Of a stretch of 64,000 nucleotides of DNA, positions 38,353-46,603 are shown piece after piece. The DNA is taken from the NCBI GenBank assembly GCA_963716735.1, contig OY970321.1, positions 744,001 through 808,000 on the forward strand, in the 5' to 3' direction. Within the stretch, counting starts at the first letter, position 1, and each line of letters opens with the position of its first letter. Source of the DNA: VRUE01 sp963716735. GTDB taxonomy: Bacteria > Actinomycetota > Thermoleophilia > Solirubrobacterales > 70-9. Made by a program: the position numbers and the translations under genes. The notes beneath the pieces are model-generated. The model was not told the origin of the DNA. It was given only the letters and a program-made list of their open reading frames with translations, and ran no database searches.

Positions 38353-38616
38353 ATGCCTTCCAAGCACCCGAGAATCGCCGTCACCGCTGACCCCGAGCTC
38401 GGGGAGGCGCTGGCGCGAGTTCGCGCCGCCACCGGCACCCGTGAGGCGGATGCGACGCTGCTGCGCCGCCTTGCCGTCGAGGGGGCCGAGGCTGAGCTGG
38501 AGGCCGGACGCAACCGCCGAGTCGCCGCCGAGGCCTTGTTCGAGGCGATGGATGCTGAGCAGTTCGACCTCGACCTTGCCGCGATCGATCGCTTGAACGC
38601 GCCGCCCGCGGCCTAA
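38353..38616 (+). CDS. Putative antitoxin partner of the downstream PIN toxin
   Basis: 87 residues from ATG at 38353 (GTG at 38344 would add three). MPSKHPRIAVTADPELGEALARVR resembles the strand-helix start of ribbon-helix-helix antitoxins, followed by helical acidic sequence (VEGAEAELEAGRNRRVAAEALFEAMDAEQFDLDL). The stop overlaps the toxin ATG by one base, the classic coupled antitoxin-toxin layout. Family not identified with certainty. Confidence 0.72.
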   Translation: MPSKHPRIAVTADPELGEALARVRAATGTREADATLLRRLAVEGAEAELEAGRNRRVAAEALFEAMDAEQFDLDLAAIDRLNAPPAA

Positions 38617-39053
38617 TGTCGGTCCGACTCTGGGACGGTACCGGCCCGGTGCTTGCAGATACCTCCGCCTGGATGCAGGCTCGCCGGGACGGCCGGGCTC
38701 GCGATCTGCTGCTTGAGACGATCGAGCGCGGCAACGTTCGCTGGTGTTGGCCGGTGCGCTATGAGCTGATGATCGACGCACGAGGAGCCGACGGGATCGC
38801 CGCGGTCGAGCGAACGCTGGAGAGCCTACGCGAGGTTCCGGTAGATCGCAGTGTGCAGCGTGCGGTCCTGACGACGATGCGCGAGCTGGCAGCCACCGGC
38901 TCCCACGGCGCCCACCGCTTCCCCATCACCGATCTGGCGGTCGCCGCCGCCGCCCAAGACGCGGGCATCGACATCCTGCACTTCGACCAGCACCTCGAGC
39001 GCCTTGGCGACCACCTCGGTGTCGGGTCACACTGGATCTCAGACCCGGCATGA
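38616..39053 (+). CDS. PIN-domain ribonuclease toxin (VapC-like), second copy
   Basis: 145 residues. LADTSAWMQARRDGRA carries the first catalytic Asp; RYELMIDARGADG, FPITDLAVAAAAQDAGIDILHFDQHLERL carry the remaining acidic residues of the PIN fold. Translation-coupled to the antitoxin. Distinct in sequence from the VapC at 17236, so it is not a recent duplicate. Confidence 0.88.
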   Translation: MSVRLWDGTGPVLADTSAWMQARRDGRARDLLLETIERGNVRWCWPVRYELMIDARGADGIAAVERTLESLREVPVDRSVQRAVLTTMRELAATGSHGAHRFPITDLAVAAAAQDAGIDILHFDQHLERLGDHLGVGSHWISDPA

Positions 39054-39066
39054 GTCTCGCAGGGCA

Positions 39067-39528
39067 CTATCTGTCGGCCGGAAGCTTCGCCTTCTGCGAC
39101 GTTATTTCAACACGCCCCGCGCCTCCACAGGTCACGCAGATTCCTGCCCCACCGCACCATGAGCAGGCCCACGCTGGATCGAAGCCGCGATGGCCCTCGA
39201 ACCAGCCTTTCCCATGACAATGGCTGCAGCAACCAGAGCCGCGTTGCCGGCCGTCGGAAACCAGAGGACGTCGATAACTGGAGCATTCAGGGCAAACCTG
39301 ATCAGTCGCCTCTAGCTTGAATCCGCGCTTTGCCCGCGGCACAGGTGGCGGTTGCGGCCGGCAAAGCTCTTGTCGCCCATATCCACGGCATGCAGGGCAT
39401 AGACCCTGACCCTTGCAGTAAGCGCACTTTCGACTAAAGCGCTTCCAGTCTCGTTCAGGCCCTTCCCCTGCTCCATTGCATCGACTGCAGTGTCCGCCCC
39501 CGCCGCACGAGGGACATTCGACCGCCAT
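39067..39528 (-). CDS. Cysteine-rich protein with DnaJ-type zinc-finger repeats
   Basis: 153 residues with at least six CxxC knuckles, several in CxxCxGxG form: CPSCGGGGHCSRCNGAG, CAYCKGQGLCPACRGYG, CCSHCHGKG, CSWCGGAGICVTCGGAG. This is the cysteine-rich domain of DnaJ class I without a J-domain. It could be a chaperone-like, RNA-binding or assembly factor. Codon use is less GC-rich than that of neighbours, and it lies between a toxin-antitoxin pair and a tRNA gene, so it may have been acquired by transfer. Confidence 0.72.
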   Translation of the reverse strand: MAVECPSCGGGGHCSRCNGAGEGPERDWKRFSRKCAYCKGQGLCPACRGYGRQELCRPQPPPVPRAKRGFKLEATDQVCPECSSYRRPLVSDGRQRGSGCCSHCHGKGWFEGHRGFDPAWACSWCGGAGICVTCGGAGRVEITSQKAKLPADR

Positions 39529-39597
39529 AACACAAGCCTACTTACCAACCATCAAGGAACTCGCCAGTCCCAAGATTCAAAGCAAGCAACCAAGCAA

Positions 39598-39670
39598 TGG
39601 AGCTGACGGGACTCGAACCCGTGACCTACGCGCTGCCAGCGCGTCGCTCTTCCAGCTGAGCTACAGCCCC
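39598..39670 (-). tRNA. tRNA-Ala (anticodon GGC)
   Basis: Read on the minus strand it folds as a normal 73-base tRNA: acceptor GGGGCTG/CAGCTCC (one G-U), D-arm GCTC...GAGC, anticodon stem ACGCG/CGCGT with loop CTGGCAG (anticodon GGC, decoding GCC), T-arm ACGGG-TTCGAGT-CCCGT, discriminator A. The 3' CCA is not encoded. Decodes the commonest alanine codon in a GC-rich genome. Confidence 0.97.
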
Positions 39671-39713
39671 GCGAGGCCCCGAGTTTAGACGTTCCAGCGC
39701 TGCCGCCGGTGGT

Positions 39714-40415
39714 TTAGGCGGCGCGCTGCTCGGGGTCTTGGTCGTCGTCGACGTCGAGGACGAGATTGTCGTCGGCGGTGCGACGGATGTTGAAGTCGAA
39801 GGGGGCGTTCTCTTCGAGCTCGCGCAGCAGATCGACCGGCTCGTTGAGCCGCATCGAGAGCGTCGCGCGACCCTCGGAGAAGCGCTCGACCGAGATCTCC
39901 GAGGCACCGAGGCGGCCAACCGCGTTTTCGAACCCGACCAGCTGGGAGAAGTCGCCGAGCGGGCCGATCTCGAGCTTGATCAGACCCTCGAAAAGCTGCC
40001 CCAGTGCGGCTTCGGCCTCCGACGGCACAGGCTGCCCGGCGCCGTTTGCCGACCCCTCGTGGACTTCGGCGAGGTCCTGCGTGCGCCGGCTCACCTCAAC
40101 CGCCTCGCGCAACGCCTTCATCCGGATCCGCGTCGCCTGCCCACGCGCCTGCGCCTGGATGTCCTCCAGGCGCTGGGAGACCGCGTGCAGGGAGGCGATG
40201 CTGCGCTCATGGCGCTCGTTGGCCTCGTGCAGGCGCTCGCTCAGGCTGCGGATCTCACGCTCGCGCTCGATCACCATCCCGGAGAGCGAAGCCAGTTCCG
40301 CATCGGCGGCGGATGCATGGTGCTCGACGGCGTCGATCGCCGCATCGCGCGCCGACATCGCCGCGTCCACTTCGTCCCGGCGATAGCCGAAAAACGCCCG
40401 CTTGAAGCTACCCAT
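39714..40415 (-). CDS. DivIVA-like coiled-coil protein
   Basis: 233 residues from ATG at 40415 (an earlier in-frame ATG at 40448 lies inside rsfS). MGSFKRAFFGYRRDEVDAAM matches the DivIVA N-terminal signature (F-x-x-x-GYRxxEVD). A coiled coil follows (about 20-115, heptads in EREREIRSLSERLHEANERH). The C-terminal region (150-233) is globular. It may mark cell poles or membrane curvature, but no family-specific name can be given. Starts 8 bases inside the rsfS end. Confidence 0.7.
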   Translation of the reverse strand: MGSFKRAFFGYRRDEVDAAMSARDAAIDAVEHHASAADAELASLSGMVIEREREIRSLSERLHEANERHERSIASLHAVSQRLEDIQAQARGQATRIRMKALREAVEVSRRTQDLAEVHEGSANGAGQPVPSEAEAALGQLFEGLIKLEIGPLGDFSQLVGFENAVGRLGASEISVERFSEGRATLSMRLNEPVDLLRELEENAPFDFNIRRTADDNLVLDVDDDQDPEQRAA

Positions 40416-40809
40416 GCGCGGCACCGTAGAGGTGCCCTCGGACGCCATCCTGCGTGAGCTCTAACTCGGGCCGCGGCGCCTCGCGCCAGAGGTCCTCGAG
40501 CTGGTAGCGCTTCCTTTCCTCGGCGGTGAAGACGTGCAGGACGGCGTCGAGGTAGTCGAGCACGATCCAGCCGGCCGCGCCCTCCCCGTCGACCCCACCC
40601 GGCAGCAGCCCGTGCTCCTGCTTGAGCCGCAGCTTCACCTCGTCGACGATCGCCCGCGCCTGGCGCTCGTTGCGAGCCGTGCAGATCGCCAGGAAGTCCG
40701 TGTAGGCGGCGAGGCCGCGCATGTCGAGGACGACGATCTCGGTCGCCCCTTTCGAATCGGCCAGCTCGGCCAGGCGCCGCGCCAGCGCCTCGGACCCGAG
40801 CGCGCTCAT
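40408..40809 (-). CDS. rsfS: Ribosomal silencing factor RsfS
   Basis: 133 residues. KGATEIVVLDMRGLAAYTDFLAICTARNERQARAIVDEV and GWIVLDYLDAVLHVFTAEERKRYQLEDLW are conserved RsfS/DUF143 motifs. It binds L14 and blocks subunit joining when nutrients are limiting. It overlaps nadD by 4 bases, the standard nadD-rsfS arrangement. Confidence 0.95.
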   Translation of the reverse strand: MSALGSEALARRLAELADSKGATEIVVLDMRGLAAYTDFLAICTARNERQARAIVDEVKLRLKQEHGLLPGGVDGEGAAGWIVLDYLDAVLHVFTAEERKRYQLEDLWREAPRPELELTQDGVRGHLYGAAHG

Positions 40810-41432
40810 GAGTAGATCCCCTTCTCCTCGATGAACCGCGCAACCGCCTCCGGCACGAGGTAGCGCAGTGGCCTGCCGGCCGCCGCCCGCTCGCGCACCG
40901 CGGAGGAGGAGACGCCGAACTGGGGCATCTCGAGCATCGTCGCATTGCCCTCGGCGCTGACCCCGCGAATGACCGCACCGACATCGGCGTCGGAGATGCC
41001 GGAACGCCGCGCCACCGCCAGCCGCGCCAACTCGACCACACGCTGCGGCTCGCGCCAGCTCTCGAACCCGACGGCGGCATCCGCCCCCATTACGAACACC
41101 AGGTCTGGTTCTCCCTTTTCACGTGCAAGCAATTCCAAGGTCTCATACGTATAGGACGGTCCTTCGCGTTCGACCTCCAGCGTGGAGACGGTGAAGCGCG
41201 AATCGTCGGCGGCGGCGAGCCGCGTCATCGCAAGCCGCAGCTCACGTCCTGGATCGTCGTGTATGCGCTTGTGCGGCGCCTCGCCGGTCGGCACCAACAC
41301 GACCTCGTCGAGCCCGAGCTGCCAGAGCGCCTCCTGGGCGAGGGCCAGGTGCCCCAGGTGCGGCGGGTTGAAGGCCGAGCCGAGGACGCCGACCGCAGGA
41401 CGGGCGCCGTCCGTCCTCTGGGCGCTACTCAC
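40806..41432 (-). CDS. nadD: Nicotinate-nucleotide adenylyltransferase
   Basis: 208 residues from GTG at 41432 (8 bases inside proA). GVLGSAFNPPHLGHLALAQEAL holds the nucleotidyltransferase HxGH motif; FVMGADAAVGFESW and the C-terminal ISSSxVR-like FGVSSSAVRERAAAGRPLRYLVPEAV complete the fold. It makes deamido-NAD. The family usually starts close to this position, which supports the chosen GTG. Confidence 0.94.
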   Translation of the reverse strand: MSSAQRTDGARPAVGVLGSAFNPPHLGHLALAQEALWQLGLDEVVLVPTGEAPHKRIHDDPGRELRLAMTRLAAADDSRFTVSTLEVEREGPSYTYETLELLAREKGEPDLVFVMGADAAVGFESWREPQRVVELARLAVARRSGISDADVGAVIRGVSAEGNATMLEMPQFGVSSSAVRERAAAGRPLRYLVPEAVARFIEEKGIYS

Positions 41433-42690
41433 GCACTTGGCCGTCGCCGCGGACGACGTACTTGTAGGTGGTGAGCTCGCACAGGCCGATCGGGCCGCGC
41501 GCGTGCAGCTTCTGGGTCGAGTTGCCGATCTCCGCCCCCATGCCGAACTCGAAGCCGTCGGTGAAGCGGGTCGAGGCGTTGGTGTAGACGACGGCGGCAT
41601 CGACGGCGGCGGTGAACCGCGCGGCGGCTTCGTCGGATCGGGTGACGATCGCCTCGGAGTGGCGGGTGCCGTGAGCGTTGACGTGATCGATCGCCCCCTC
41701 GAGCGAGTCGACGACCGCGACGGCGAGCTTCAGATCGAGGTACTCGCTGCCCCAGTCCTCCTCGCCTGCGACACCGACCTCGACCTCTCCGGCGGCCGCG
41801 CGGGCGCGCTCGTCGCCGACCAGCTCGACGCCGGCATCGCGCAGCGCGGCAAGCGCCTCGGGCAGAAACTCATCGGCAACCGCAGCGTCGACCAGCAACG
41901 TCTCGGCGGCGTTGCAGACGCCGGGCCGCTGCGTCTTCGCATTGACCGCGATCCCCCGCGCCATCTCGAGGTCGGCGTCGGCGTGCACGTAGACGTGGCA
42001 GTTGCCCGCGGCTGCGTAGATGACCGGGACCGTGGCGACGGCCTTCAACGCCTTCTTCAAGCCTTCGCCGCCGCGCGGGATCAAGAGGTCAACCGTGTCC
42101 TCCTGGGCAGCAAGCGCAGCCAGGTCCTCGTGACCACCTCCGGTCAGCAACAGCACTGCATCCTCGGGAAGGCCGGCCTCGGCCAGGGCCTCGCGAACGA
42201 TCGCCGCCAGCGCCCCGTTGGTCCGTTCGGCGTAGTGGGAACCGCGCAGGACGATCCCGTTGCCGCTCTTGATCGTCAGCGCCGCGCAATCGACAGTCAC
42301 GTTGGGGCGCGCCTCGTAGATCACGGCAACCACCCCGAGCGGCACACGGATCTTGCGTAGATCCAGTCCGCCCTCCAGCGTTTTCCGCTCGAGCTCCTCG
42401 CCTACCGGGTCCTCGAGGGCGGCCACAGCCCGCACCCCATCCGCCATCGCGGCGATCCGCTCCTCACTCAGGGCGAGCCGGTCACGCAGCGCCGGCGTGA
42501 GCCCGTCCGCCCGCTCGTCGGCGAGGTCAGCTGCGTTCGCCTCGAGCAGATCGGCAACCCGCTCCCCGAGCAGGCGAGCGATCCCCGCCAGCGCAGCGTC
42601 CTTGACCTCAGTCGAAGCGGCACCAAGCTCGCGCGCTGCCTGCTGCGCAGCGGCGCATGTCTCAGCAACAGAAGTAGTCGTGACTGCCAT
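41425..42690 (-). CDS. proA: Gamma-glutamyl phosphate reductase
   Basis: 421 residues. Proline synthesis, second step. Catalytic Cys in KTQRPGVCNAAETLLVD near residue 254, GNGIVLRGSHYAERTN near 142 and FGMGAEIGNSTQKLHARGPIGL near the C-terminus are conserved. It follows proB with 22 bases between and precedes nadD with overlap. Confidence 0.97.
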   Translation of the reverse strand: MAVTTTSVAETCAAAQQAARELGAASTEVKDAALAGIARLLGERVADLLEANAADLADERADGLTPALRDRLALSEERIAAMADGVRAVAALEDPVGEELERKTLEGGLDLRKIRVPLGVVAVIYEARPNVTVDCAALTIKSGNGIVLRGSHYAERTNGALAAIVREALAEAGLPEDAVLLLTGGGHEDLAALAAQEDTVDLLIPRGGEGLKKALKAVATVPVIYAAAGNCHVYVHADADLEMARGIAVNAKTQRPGVCNAAETLLVDAAVADEFLPEALAALRDAGVELVGDERARAAAGEVEVGVAGEEDWGSEYLDLKLAVAVVDSLEGAIDHVNAHGTRHSEAIVTRSDEAAARFTAAVDAAVVYTNASTRFTDGFEFGMGAEIGNSTQKLHARGPIGLCELTTYKYVVRGDGQVRE

Positions 42691-42712
42691 AGACCGCTAA
42701 GGGTAGCCATGC

Positions 42713-43801
42713 TCAAACTAGTACGAAGCGATCTCTGTGAATGACCTCGTCGGCCGCATGCGGCAACAGCTCCCGCACCTGCGCACTCTTGAGGCCGGTT
42801 ACCTGGCCGAGCTCCTTAGCCGAGTAGTCGACGATGCCCTTGCCGATAACCGAGCCGCCGGCCGCCACCTCGACTGCGTCCCCCACCTCGAAGCCGCCGT
42901 CAACCGCCGTGATCCCGACCGGCAACAGGCTGGAGCCGCTCTCGCGCAGAACGCGCGCCGCGCCGTCGTCGACCGTGAGACGCCCCCTGGTCGGCTTGGC
43001 GTATTTCAGCCAGAGCTTGAAGCTCGATGCCTTGCCCGCCTGGGCGGCGAAGCGCGTCCCGGTCCCCTCACCACGGGCCGCGGAAAGCAGCGCTCCCGGC
43101 GTCGTCCCATTGCAGATCGTCACCGCGATGCCCGACTCGGCGGACATCTCGGCGGCGGCGACCTTGCTGCGCATGCCACCGGAGCCGAAGGCGGACGTGC
43201 GGTCGCCGATCTCCATCCCTGCCAGGGCGGCGAAGTCGTCCACGATGGCGACGAGCTCGGCGTCGGGATCGGCGCGCGGATCGCCCCGGTAGAGGCCGTC
43301 GACGTCGGAGAGCAGGACCAGCAGCCGCGCGTCGAGCAGGATCGCCACCTGGGCGGCGAGGAAGTCGTTGTCGCCGAAGGTGATCTCGTCGGTCGCAGTG
43401 GTGTCGTTCTCGTTGACGACCGGGACCACGCCCCACTCGATCAACCGGCGCAGCGTCTGCCGGGCGTTCAGGTAATTGGTGCGAGCGGCAATATCGGCGG
43501 CGGTCAAGAGCACCTGCGCGGCGCGAGCCCCCCCATCGGCGAGGCGCGCCTGGTACGCGCGAAAGAGATCGCCCTGGCCAACCGCCGAAGCGGCCTGCAG
43601 CTCGTCCATCGCCCGTGGTCGCACCGGCAGATCCATCAACCGCATGCCCCGCGCGATCGCGCCCGAGGTGACCATCACCACCCGCTCTCCCCCCTGCTCT
43701 AGCTCCGCCACCTGCTCGCAGACCGAGTCGAGAACGTCACTGCGCAGCTCGCCGTCGTCGGCGGCGACGATCGAAGAACCGAGCTTGACGACGAGCGTCA
43801 T
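42713..43801 (-). CDS. proB: Glutamate 5-kinase with PUA domain
   Basis: 362 residues from ATG at 43801, which overlaps the stop of the upstream gene as ATGA. Amino-acid-kinase domain: VVKLGSSIVAAD, MVTSGAIARG, NENDTTATDEITFGDND, SDVDGLYRGDP. The C-terminal PUA domain (about 280-360, GRLTVDDGAARVLRESGSSLLPVGI) is typical of the long form. First step of proline synthesis, normally feedback-inhibited by proline. Confidence 0.97.
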   Translation of the reverse strand: MTLVVKLGSSIVAADDGELRSDVLDSVCEQVAELEQGGERVVMVTSGAIARGMRLMDLPVRPRAMDELQAASAVGQGDLFRAYQARLADGGARAAQVLLTAADIAARTNYLNARQTLRRLIEWGVVPVVNENDTTATDEITFGDNDFLAAQVAILLDARLLVLLSDVDGLYRGDPRADPDAELVAIVDDFAALAGMEIGDRTSAFGSGGMRSKVAAAEMSAESGIAVTICNGTTPGALLSAARGEGTGTRFAAQAGKASSFKLWLKYAKPTRGRLTVDDGAARVLRESGSSLLPVGITAVDGGFEVGDAVEVAAGGSVIGKGIVDYSAKELGQVTGLKSAQVRELLPHAADEVIHRDRFVLV

Positions 43802-44595
43802 CGCGAAAGCCACTCGCCGACACGGCCGGAAAGCTTCAGCCCAGACAGGTCGCCGTCGTCACGGATCCGCTCGGCCACGTCCGCCATCGCCTCGACCGCG
43901 ACCCAGGTCAGAAGACCGCCGACGCTGATTCGGCGTCCGCCGGCGGCGGCGATCTCGCTCACCGAGAGGTGCGGCTGGGCGAGCACGTTGACCGGCTTGG
44001 TCGTGGCATCGCAGATCGCCCGAATCTCGTCCGTACGGCCCAAGCGGGGCGCGTATAGGACATCGGCGCCCACCTTCTCGTACGCCCGCAGACGCGCAAT
44101 CGTGTCGTCGAGATCGGGATTGCCGCGGACGTAGTTCTCGGCGCGCGCAGTGAGGGTGAACGGGAAGTCCAGGCGCCGGGCCGCCTCGACGGCCGCCGCC
44201 ACTCGCTCGACCGCGTGATCGAAGGCGTAGATCCCGTCCTCGGGGTCGAAGTCCTCGATCGAGCCACCGACCGCCCCCGCTTCGGCGACCCGCGTGACCG
44301 CCGTTGCCGCGTCGTCCGGATCGGGGCCGTAGCCGTTCTCGAGGTCGACCGAGACCGGTAGGTCCGTCGCTCGGTCGAGAGCGCCGACATGCTCGACCAG
44401 CTCGTCGAGCGTGACATCGCCGTCCTGGCGCCCCAGGGTGAAGGCAAACCCGGAGCTGGTCGTCGCCAGGGCTTTGAACCCGAGCGCCTCCATCACCCGT
44501 GCCGAGCCCGCATCCCAGGGGTTGGGGATGACGAACGCCTCGCCCTCGTGCAGGGCTTGGAAGCTGGCGGCTTTCTCTTGCTGGCTCAATGACAT
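43798..44595 (-). CDS. Isocitrate lyase/PEP mutase superfamily enzyme
   Basis: 265 residues from ATG at 44595 with GGGAG upstream. IPNPWDAGSARVMEALGFKALATTSSGFAFTLGRQDG, VSVDLENGYG (metal Asp/Glu), GGSIEDFDPEDG and TARAENYVRG are typical of the ICL/PEPM family subgroup related to carboxyphosphonoenolpyruvate phosphonomutase and oxaloacetate decarboxylase. The exact reaction is not predictable. Translationally coupled to proB by ATGA overlap, an unusual pairing. Confidence 0.88.
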   Translation of the reverse strand: MSLSQQEKAASFQALHEGEAFVIPNPWDAGSARVMEALGFKALATTSSGFAFTLGRQDGDVTLDELVEHVGALDRATDLPVSVDLENGYGPDPDDAATAVTRVAEAGAVGGSIEDFDPEDGIYAFDHAVERVAAAVEAARRLDFPFTLTARAENYVRGNPDLDDTIARLRAYEKVGADVLYAPRLGRTDEIRAICDATTKPVNVLAQPHLSVSEIAAAGGRRISVGGLLTWVAVEAMADVAERIRDDGDLSGLKLSGRVGEWLSR

Positions 44596-44640
44596 GTCGA
44601 TCTCCCGGTTCGCTGTGACGCACGCTACTAACCTGAGTAC

Positions 44641-45537
44641 ATGCCAGAGTTGAGAACCGTGCGGGTCGCCGCAGCCCAGGCAACCCCGGCGATACTCGAC
44701 GCAGAGGCGTCGATCGCGAAGGCGGTGGAGCTGATCGAACGTGCCGCCGCCGACGGCGCCGAGCTGATCGTCCTCCCCGAGACCTTCGTCCCCCTCTACC
44801 CCTCGCAGTCCTGGGCGGCCCCCGCGGCCGGGTTCGACGGCTTCGACGAGCTCTGGCAGCGGCTCTGGGAGAACTCCGTCGACGTACCCGGGCCGCTGGT
44901 CGACGAGCTGGTCGCCGCCTGCCGTCGCAGCGGCGCGCACTGTGCGATCGGCGTCAACGAGCGCGAGTCGGAACGGCCCGGGACGCTCTACAACACGCTC
45001 GTCCTGGTCGGCCCCGAGGGGCTCGTCTGGAAACACCGCAAGCTGATGCCGACCCACCACGAGCGGCTCTTCCACGGGATCGGCGCCGGCGACGACCTGG
45101 CCGCCGCGCAAACGCCGCTCGGCAAGGTCGGCGGGCTGATCTGCTGGGAGAACCGGATGCCGCTCGCCCGCTACGCGATGTACAAATCGGGGCCGCAGAT
45201 CTGGGTCGCGCCGACCGCTGATGACTCCGACGGCTGGCTCGCCAGCATGCGCCACATCGCGATCGAGTCCGGCGCCTTCGTCATCTCGGCGCCGCAGTTC
45301 ATCCCCCGTGAGGCATTTCCGGAGGACTTCCCGGTCGAGCTGCCCGACCGCGAGGTCTTCGGCCGCGGCGGGGCGGCAATCGTCGAGCCGACCTGGGGCG
45401 AGGTGATCGCCGGGCCGCTCTACGGCGAGGAGGGAATCGTCAGCGCTGATTGCGACCTGCGCGCGGGCATGCGCGCCAAGCGCTGGTTCGACTCGGTCGG
45501 CCACTACAGCCGCGAGGACGTTCTCCTCGACATTTAA
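44641..45537 (+). CDS. Nitrilase-family carbon-nitrogen hydrolase
   Basis: 298 residues. The Glu-Lys-Cys triad is readable: Glu47 in LPETFVPLYPS, Lys134 in HRKLMPTHHER, Cys168 in GGLICWENRMPLARY. The CWEN and PTHHERLFHGIGAGDDL stretches place it with true (branch 1) nitrilases, not amidases; nitriles are converted to acids and ammonia. Substrate unknown. Divergent from the PEP-mutase-like gene; an IS element begins 12 bases after its stop. Confidence 0.93.
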   Translation: MPELRTVRVAAAQATPAILDAEASIAKAVELIERAAADGAELIVLPETFVPLYPSQSWAAPAAGFDGFDELWQRLWENSVDVPGPLVDELVAACRRSGAHCAIGVNERESERPGTLYNTLVLVGPEGLVWKHRKLMPTHHERLFHGIGAGDDLAAAQTPLGKVGGLICWENRMPLARYAMYKSGPQIWVAPTADDSDGWLASMRHIAIESGAFVISAPQFIPREAFPEDFPVELPDREVFGRGGAAIVEPTWGEVIAGPLYGEEGIVSADCDLRAGMRAKRWFDSVGHYSREDVLLDI

Positions 45538-45548
45538 CGCCGACTAAC

Positions 45549-46602
45549 TGTAGTTCCTCACAACGTTGTTCATCCGGGCCTCCTTGAAGGCTGGGGGTGC
45601 GAGCCACCCAGATCAAGGAGGACACCGGATGAAGATCCACGCTAACGCTCGAACCTGCCCGAACAGCCGCAGGCTGCTGGTCAAGCGCATCGAAGAGGAG
45701 GACTGGTCGCTGATGGTGGCGGCCGAGGCCGCCGGCATCAGCGAGCGGAGCGCTCGCAAGTGGCTGGCCCGCTGGCGAGCGGAGGGAGAGGCAGGACTGC
45801 TGGATCGCAGTTCCGCACCCAAGCGGGTGCCTTCACGGCTTCCGGCCGACCGCCTTCAGGCGGTCGAGGCCCTACGACGTCTGCGGATGACCGCTGCTGA
45901 GATCGCCGAGGTCTTGGGCATGGCGCTCTCGACCGTCTCCAGGTGGCTGGCTCGGATCGGGCTAGGCAAGCGCAGTCGCCTGGAGCCATTCGAGCCGCCC
46001 AACCGCTATGAGCGCAAGTGCCCTGGGGAGCTGATCCATGTCGACATCAAGAAGCTGGGGAGGATCAGCGCCAAAGGCGCTGGGCACCGAGTCACCGGGA
46101 ATCGCAAGAGCCAGCAAAAGCGTGGGGGCAACCACGGCAAAGGGGCCACCGGCTGGGAGTTCGTCCACGTCTGCGTCGATGACGCCACCCGCCTTGCCTA
46201 CGTTGAGGTCTTGGCCGACGAGAAGGGCACCACGGCGGCAGGGTTCCTGCGCCGAGCTGTCAACTGGTTCAAGGGAATGGGAGTTCAGGTCGAGCGGGTG
46301 CTCTCAGACAATGGCTCCTGTTATCGCTCCGCCGTGCACGCGCAGGCCTGCGCTGAGCTCGATATGCGCCACATCTTCACCCGCCCCTACCGGCCTCAGA
46401 CCAACGGCAAGGCCGAGCGCTTCATTCAGACGCTCACCAACCGCTGGGCCTATGGCGCCATCTATGGCTCCTCTGCTGAGCGCACCGCGGCGCTGCCCGG
46501 CTGGCTCGATCACTACAACTTCAGGAGACGACACGGCTCCCTTGGCCACAAGGCACCCGCGGCTCGGCTTACCGAGTTGGAACAACGTGCTGAGTAACTA
46601 CA
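45549..46602 (+). mobile_element. IS481-like insertion sequence, apparently intact
   Basis: 1054 bp. Terminal inverted repeats of about 23 bases: left TGTAGTTCCTCACAACGTTG and right (reverse complement) TGTAGTTACTCAGCACGTTG agree at 20 of 23 positions and begin TGT. It carries one transposase gene whose stop lies inside the right repeat. The flank on the right is ACTAGT and on the left ACTAAC; the CTAG core fits the NCTAGN target reported for IS481. The element ends one base from the stop codon of the LuxR-type regulator gene. Confidence 0.9.
45629..46597 (+). CDS. IS481-family transposase
   Basis: 322 residues from ATG at 45629, chosen because AAGGAGG lies 8 bases upstream; a longer ATG start at 45566 is inside the terminal repeat side. 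N-terminal helix-turn-helix domains (AAEAAGISERSARKWLARWRAEG and MTAAEIAEVLGMALSTVSRWL) precede an rve integrase core with DDE residues: Asp in HVDIKKLG, Asp in VLSDNGSCYRS, Glu in NGKAERFIQTL. Full length and uninterrupted, so potentially active. Confidence 0.94.
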   Translation: MKIHANARTCPNSRRLLVKRIEEEDWSLMVAAEAAGISERSARKWLARWRAEGEAGLLDRSSAPKRVPSRLPADRLQAVEALRRLRMTAAEIAEVLGMALSTVSRWLARIGLGKRSRLEPFEPPNRYERKCPGELIHVDIKKLGRISAKGAGHRVTGNRKSQQKRGGNHGKGATGWEFVHVCVDDATRLAYVEVLADEKGTTAAGFLRRAVNWFKGMGVQVERVLSDNGSCYRSAVHAQACAELDMRHIFTRPYRPQTNGKAERFIQTLTNRWAYGAIYGSSAERTAALPGWLDHYNFRRRHGSLGHKAPAARLTELEQRAE

Positions 46603-46603
46603 A

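Noticed and set aside
39476..39688. 70-residue plus-strand ORF ending in DGTRTRDLRAASASLFQLSY
   Set aside because: This is the well-known false translation of a tRNA gene read on the opposite strand; tRNA-Ala is there.
44596..45504. Long upstream extension of the PEP-mutase-like frame
   Set aside because: Antisense to the nitrilase gene with its complete catalytic triad; a good ribosome site precedes the ATG at 44595.
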